9,525 bases of DNA, taken from contig CAZYEJ010000058.1 of assembly GCA_964646435.1 (NCBI GenBank), forward strand, positions 1 to 9,525, in the 5' to 3' direction. The notes below the pieces were generated by a model. It did no database searches. It saw nothing but the letters and a program-made list of their open reading frames with translations, and was not told the DNA's origin. A program made the position numbers and the translations under genes. Positions 6,603 through 9,525 of this stretch are shown here, one piece after another (within the stretch, counting starts at the first letter, position 1; each line of letters opens with the position of its first letter). The stretch comes from UBA3076 sp964646435. Its GTDB lineage: Bacteria > Desulfobacterota > Dissulfuribacteria > Dissulfuribacterales > UBA3076.

Positions 6603-7413
6603 AGGGTATCAGACGCCTCCACCAGGATTTCTCTGACTCTTTTGCTCTGTCTGTCTCGGCCGTAAAGGTATGCTGGAAGACCCTCTCCTTTTTTAGAAGA
6701 CACGCAGCCTTCACTCCTGCCGAAGTATCCGGATAAAGGTTCAGGGCAGTCTCCAGACGGTTTTTGGCCTGTGGTACCTGCCCTATACGAAGATACCATC
6801 GGGCCACCAAGACCTCATGCTGGGCCAGACGGTTCTTTGCCTTTGCTATTCGTTTACGGGCCTCGTAACTGTATGGACTATCCGGATATCTATTAAGGAG
6901 CCGCTCATAGGTCTCAATGAGCTTGTGGGTGGAGGTCTGATCACGATCAGGGCCTTCCATTAATCTATAATAGCAGAAACCCTCCTGAAAGATCACATAT
7001 GTTACTGCCTCGTTGGTGGGATGAAGCTTTTCAAACTCCTCATAAAGGGAGATGGCTTCGTCATAATCGCCTGTGTAAAACTTGCAATCTGCAAGGCGCA
7101 ATTCCGCAAGCGTAGAATACGGGCTGAAGGGATAGCGATCCTTGACCTTTTGAAATATCTCCTCTGCCAGGATATAGCGCCCATGTACAAAGTAGTCCAT
7201 GGCCTTGTCTGACAGATCAACTTCGCTCTCCGGTTCCGGGGGCCCGGCTGCAGAACGAAACCATGAAAATAGGCCTTCATCTTTACCGGCCTCAATGCCA
7301 GTGTCCTTGGCGGCACATCCGGCAAAAATGCCGACAATTAAAAGACCTAAAAGCACAAGACATATTGCCGATAATCCTTTATGGCTTCTTGTTCGATAAT
7401 ACAGTCTATTCAT
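6595..7413 (-). CDS. bamD: Outer membrane assembly lipoprotein BamD
   Basis: TPR lipoprotein of the BAM complex, which folds beta-barrel proteins into the outer membrane; BamD is the essential lipoprotein partner of BamA. The 272 residues begin with a signal peptide whose hydrophobic core (about 14-31) ends in FAGC, with C33 as the lipidation site and alanine at +2, which favours the outer membrane. F at -3 of the lipobox is less usual than L. Five TPR-like helical pairs follow: AMDYFVHGRYILAEEIFQKV, then GDYDEAISLYEEF, the family motif GPDRDQT, a repeat around RLLNRYPDSPYSYEA, and ALNLYPDTSAG. The C-terminus is basic and aromatic. ATG at 7413 is chosen because AAAGG (7420-7424) lies six bases upstream; GTG at 7416 would leave only three. 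It converges on the OppD-type gene with an 8-bp overlap and no terminator between them. Confidence 0.92.
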   Translation of the reverse strand: MNRLYYRTRSHKGLSAICLVLLGLLIVGIFAGCAAKDTGIEAGKDEGLFSWFRSAAGPPEPESEVDLSDKAMDYFVHGRYILAEEIFQKVKDRYPFSPYSTLAELRLADCKFYTGDYDEAISLYEEFEKLHPTNEAVTYVIFQEGFCYYRLMEGPDRDQTSTHKLIETYERLLNRYPDSPYSYEARKRIAKAKNRLAQHEVLVARWYLRIGQVPQAKNRLETALNLYPDTSAGVKAACLLKKERVFQHTFTAETDRAKESEKSWWRRLIPFI

Positions 7414-7430
7414 CACAGACCTTTATAGGC

Positions 7431-7465
7431 AATGCTGAATTGTGAATGCTGAATGCTGAATTATG
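7431..7465. repeat. Heptad tandem array, five units (AATGCTG)
   Basis: Five consecutive 7-mers: AATGCTG, AATTGTG, AATGCTG, AATGCTG and AATTATG. It lies just upstream of bamD on the minus strand, ending 18 bp before its start codon, so it is probably in the leader or promoter region of bamD. Confidence 0.8.
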
Positions 7466-7492
7466 GAAGACGATTTAAAAGACATATACCTT

Positions 7493-7527
7493 AATTTAAA
7501 ATTTAGAATTTAGAATTCAAAATTGTG
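7493..7527. repeat. Heptad tandem array, five units (AATTTAG)
   Basis: Five consecutive 7-mers: AATTTAA, AATTTAG, AATTTAG, AATTCAA and AATTGTG. It is separated from the array at 7431-7465 by 27 bp. Its last unit runs into the trxA terminator stem, so it supplies the A/T-rich tail downstream of that hairpin on the minus strand. Confidence 0.8.
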
Positions 7528-7553
7528 TCTGAACGGTCTTTTCGTTCAGACAC
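7525..7553 (-). terminator. trxA intrinsic terminator (hairpin)
   Basis: An 11-bp perfect inverted repeat, GTGTCTGAACG (7525-7535) and CGTTCAGACAC (7543-7553), with a 7-nt loop, begins three bases after the trxA TAA. On the minus strand the exit sequence is AATTTTGAATTC, a T-rich but interrupted tail. It could also block read-through from the other direction. Confidence 0.75.
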
Positions 7554-7556
7554 TGA

Positions 7557-7889
7557 TTAGGACAACGCCTTATTAATAGCGGATTCGATAGCAGCCTTCC
7601 CCACTGCACCAGTAATCTGTTCTACAACCTGCCCGTCCTTAAAAACGATTAAGGTGGGGATGGCCCTGATGCCATACCTGCCCGGAGTAGCAGGACTCTT
7701 GTCTACGTCCATTTTGGCTACCACGACTTTCCCGTCATAATCGCCGGCCAATTCCTCAACGACCTGTGCAATGGCCAGGCACGGTCCGCACCAGCTAGCC
7801 CAAAAATCAACCAGTACTGGCTTATCAGCTTTTAAGACCTGAGATTCGAATTCTGCATCTGTTACATGTATCAATTTGTCTCCAGACAT
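7557..7889 (-). CDS. trxA: Thioredoxin
   Basis: Cytosolic thiol-disulfide oxidoreductase of 110 residues, the normal single-domain length. It has the active site WCGPC (C34 and C37), the buried aspartate D28 in VDFWASWC, and the cis-proline P78 in IRAIPT. The DFWASWCGPC core and the following KMDVDKSP stretch are typical. One unusual residue: the proline five positions after the motif in E. coli thioredoxin (P40 there) is glutamine here (Q42), with L38 in place of the common lysine or arginine. Reduction of ribonucleotide reductase or peroxiredoxins is usual for the family, but this copy's partners cannot be read from context. The ATG at 7889 has AAGGAG (7901-7906) 11 bases upstream, a long but usable spacing. 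It has its own candidate promoter and a strong terminator, so it is probably monocistronic or attenuated. Confidence 0.96.
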   Translation of the reverse strand: MSGDKLIHVTDAEFESQVLKADKPVLVDFWASWCGPCLAIAQVVEELAGDYDGKVVVAKMDVDKSPATPGRYGIRAIPTLIVFKDGQVVEQITGAVGKAAIESAINKALS

Positions 7890-7911
7890 GATCTATATAT
7901 CTCCTTATTAT

Positions 7912-7957
7912 CAAATAAATAAAGGGCTGAACCCCGGCATTTCTGCCAAGGCAACCC
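7912..7957 (-). terminator. radA terminator or trxA leader attenuator
   Basis: Minus-strand RNA folds into a 14-bp stem: GGGTTG and CCTTGGCA (7957-7944) pair with TGCCGGGG and CAGCCC (7939-7924), with a GAAA tetraloop at 7943-7940 and a 2-nt bulge. The exit side is TTTATTTATTTG (7923-7912), a U-rich tract. Three pairs are G-U and exist only in minus-strand RNA; the plus strand would have A-C mismatches, so it works as minus-strand RNA. It lies 57 nt past the radA stop but also between a candidate promoter and trxA, so it may be either a terminator or an attenuator. Confidence 0.65.
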
Positions 7958-7988
7958 GCTTCAAGGCCAATGTCAAATAATATGCGTG

Positions 7989-8017
7989 AATGTAGGCCAG
8001 GGTTAACTGACTGTCAA
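7989..8017 (-). promoter_or_regulatory. Candidate sigma70 promoter for trxA
   Basis: On the minus strand, a perfect -35 TTGACA (8017-8012), a 17-bp spacer and -10 TACATT (7994-7989, 4 of 6). The -35 overlaps the TGA stop of radA. Initiation near 7982 would give trxA a leader of about 90 nt that includes the hairpin at 7924-7957. A second TTGACA (7976-7971) has only a poor -10. Confidence 0.5.
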
Positions 8018-9402
8018 GAGACTTCAGGCATTGCCGCTACTGCATCATCTATTCTTCTCACCGGAAGGATCTCCAGGCTATCTGAGAACTTGAGACGATC
8101 AGATCCAGCCTGAGGAATAATGCACCTCTTGAGCCCCAGACGGGCAGCCTCGTTGAGTCTCAATTCCGCCCTTCCAACCGCCCTCACCTCTCCAGTAAGA
8201 CCGACTTCTCCAAAGACAGCAGTGTCCATATCCAGCGGAACATCTTTCAGACTTGAGACCATAGCCATTATTACGGCAAGTTCGCTTGCCGGCTCTGATA
8301 TCTTAAGCCCACCTGCCACATTTATGAAGATGTCCCGGTCATAAAGTGCCACACCCAGATGTCTTTCTGCAACCGCAATGAGCAAGGCCAGACGATTACT
8401 ATCAATACCGGTTGAAGTCCGCCTTGGCATTGACAGGTGTGAAGGACTCACCAGGGCCTGTATCTCCACCAGGATGGGACGGGTGCCTTCCATACACGGG
8501 ACGACTACAGATCCCGGAACCGCCTTTGGCCTTTGACCAAGGAAAACCTCAGAGGGATTAGGAACTTGTTTCAGCCCGGCTTCAGTCATCTCAAAGACAC
8601 CTATCTCATGAGTTGGACCGTAACGATTTTTTACAGTCCTCAGAAGTCGGAAGGTGTGGCTCCGATCCCCTTCAAAATACAATACAGTGTCCACCAGATG
8701 TTCAAGTACCCTAGGGCCTGCTATGGCCCCTTCCTTTGTCACATGGCCCACAAGTATGGTTGGCACGCCCTTGGACTTGGCAAGCTGCATGAGCCGTGCA
8801 GTGGCCTCCCGGACTTGGGCCACGCTCCCGGGAGCCGAAGCTATCTCGCCGCAGAACATAGTCTGTATGGAATCAACAGCCAGAATAGAAGGACCCTGTT
8901 CCTCTACAATCTTAATAATTCGATCAAGTTCCGACTCACACGCAACCCAAAGACCTTCCGGAATTTTTCCCAAACGCTCGGACCTCATCCTGATCTGTGC
9001 CAATGATTCTTCCCCACTGACATATAGGACTTTTTTTTGATTTTGATTAGAGGCCAGACGGCAAAGTATCTGCAGCAGCAATGTAGACTTACCTATGCCC
9101 GGTTCTCCGGCTAATAGCACCAGGCTGCCCGGCACCAGCCCTCCACCAAGTACCCGGTCCATTTCATTCATACCAATAAAAATTCTGGCATCATCCACGT
9201 CTGCCGACACTTCCACCAAGGGTAAAGGAGCAGATTGACTCACGGCGAAAAGACTTTGGCCTTTTCTAACAGGAGTATTTACAGGCTCGTCCACCATTGT
9301 ATGCCATGCCCCGCACCCGGGACAACGACCAAGCCACTTGGGCGAAGTCTGGCCGCATGACCGGCACACATAGACTGTTTTAGTATCTTTATCTCTGCTC
9401 AA
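8014..9402 (-). CDS. radA: DNA repair protein RadA (Sms)
   Basis: Hexameric RecA-like ATPase that aids branch migration and processing of recombination intermediates. The 462 residues match the usual 450-460. It has the N-terminal C4 zinc finger (C13, C16, C27, C30 in CRSCGQTSPKWLGRCPGC), Walker A GEPGIGKST (99-107), and Walker B ending at D177 in LAVDSIQT. The RadA-specific KNRFG motif appears as KNRYG (258-262), a conservative F-to-Y change. The C-terminal Lon-like domain follows, with VNVAGGLKISEPASELA-type sequence (IFINVAGG). The start is TTG at 9402: no ATG exists upstream of the zinc finger, and a GTG at codon 12 would leave no residues before C13 other than one. The TTG and its GAGG sites lie inside an 8-bp repeat array. 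The gene precedes trxA on the same strand. Confidence 0.96.
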   Translation of the reverse strand: MSRDKDTKTVYVCRSCGQTSPKWLGRCPGCGAWHTMVDEPVNTPVRKGQSLFAVSQSAPLPLVEVSADVDDARIFIGMNEMDRVLGGGLVPGSLVLLAGEPGIGKSTLLLQILCRLASNQNQKKVLYVSGEESLAQIRMRSERLGKIPEGLWVACESELDRIIKIVEEQGPSILAVDSIQTMFCGEIASAPGSVAQVREATARLMQLAKSKGVPTILVGHVTKEGAIAGPRVLEHLVDTVLYFEGDRSHTFRLLRTVKNRYGPTHEIGVFEMTEAGLKQVPNPSEVFLGQRPKAVPGSVVVPCMEGTRPILVEIQALVSPSHLSMPRRTSTGIDSNRLALLIAVAERHLGVALYDRDIFINVAGGLKISEPASELAVIMAMVSSLKDVPLDMDTAVFGEVGLTGEVRAVGRAELRLNEAARLGLKRCIIPQAGSDRLKFSDSLEILPVRRIDDAVAAMPEVS

Positions 9403-9429
9403 TTCCTCAATTCCTCAATTATCAATATT
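9399..9429. repeat. Octad tandem array containing the radA start
   Basis: Plus strand: TCAATTCC (9399-9406), TCAATTCC (9407-9414), TCAATTAT (9415-9422) and a partial CAATATT (9423-9429). Read on the minus strand the unit is GGAATTGA. The last unit supplies the TTG start codon of radA (9402-9400), and junctions between units create GAGG sites two and ten bases before it. Confidence 0.8.
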
Positions 9430-9433
9430 TAAG

Positions 9434-9501
9434 TGTAACCGCTCACGGGGTTACAACGCCCGTTTACCGCACCCACCGAACTGTAGGCGTTTACAGGGTG
9501 C
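9434..9501. other. GC-rich structured element at the right edge
   Basis: Three inverted repeats lie close together: TGTAACC/GGTTACA (9434-9440 and 9449-9455), CTGTA/TACAG (9481-9485 and 9492-9496), and an outer GCACC/GGTGC (9469-9473 and 9497-9501) that encloses the second. CGTTTAC also occurs twice directly. The GC-rich segment contrasts sharply with the AT-rich arrays beside it and continues to the window end with GAGGCGGAGGGTACG. It could be half of a long palindromic repeat or a structured RNA. I see no coding signal. Confidence 0.5.
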
Positions 9502-9525
9502 TGCAGATGCGAGGCGGAGGGTACG

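Noticed and set aside
7431..7527. The two heptad arrays as a CRISPR array
   Set aside because: Repeats are 7 bp with no spacers and only a 27-bp gap between the arrays; no cas genes are present.
8533..9006. 157-codon plus-strand ORF inside radA
   Set aside because: It is antisense to conserved RadA motifs and shows no protein family features of its own.

Overview
The window looks like a piece of a Desulfobacterota (former Deltaproteobacteria) chromosome or a close relative. Three things point there: an EF-G of the mitochondrial-EFG1/spdEFG1 type (known from spirochaetes, planctomycetes and deltaproteobacteria), a HutW-type radical SAM enzyme carrying an N-terminal PCP_red-like helical domain, and a Gram-negative BamD lipoprotein. 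The lineage call is an inference from gene content; there is no rRNA or other decisive marker. All eight genes look intact. I see no CRISPR array, transposase, phage gene, tRNA or rRNA.

Layout. Positions 1-336 are mostly non-coding, AT-rich leader, with a possible 3' end of a truncated gene at the left edge. Positions 337-2436 (+) hold a two-gene unit: a HutW/HemN-like radical SAM heme enzyme and a HemG-like flavodoxin, 33 nt apart, suggesting heme or tetrapyrrole redox chemistry. Positions 2437-2772 are an intergenic region with a 12-bp REP-like hairpin, candidate promoters and short tandem repeats ahead of fusA (2773-4833, +), a mitochondrial-type EF-G1. After an AT-rich repeat-filled gap come a RecA/KaiC-like P-loop ATPase of unknown role (4962-5597, +) and an OppD/DppD-type ABC ATPase (5628-6602, +). 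The rest is on the minus strand: bamD (6595-7413), whose 3' end overlaps the ABC gene tail-to-tail by 8 bp; trxA (7557-7889); and radA (8014-9402). The last 95 bp are GC-richer, rich in inverted repeats, and look like part of a repeat element or structured RNA.

The genes are mostly housekeeping: translation elongation or recycling, outer-membrane assembly, thiol redox, recombination repair and peptide/nickel-type transport, plus the heme-enzyme pair. The most unusual structure lies between the genes. Most intergenic gaps carry short tandem arrays with a 7- or 8-bp period and an AATT-like anchor, with different unit sequences from gap to gap. One array supplies the Shine-Dalgarno and TTG start of radA. 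A second point of interest is a terminator-like hairpin, stable only as minus-strand RNA, sitting between a good sigma70-type promoter and trxA. This fits either a radA terminator or a trxA attenuator.
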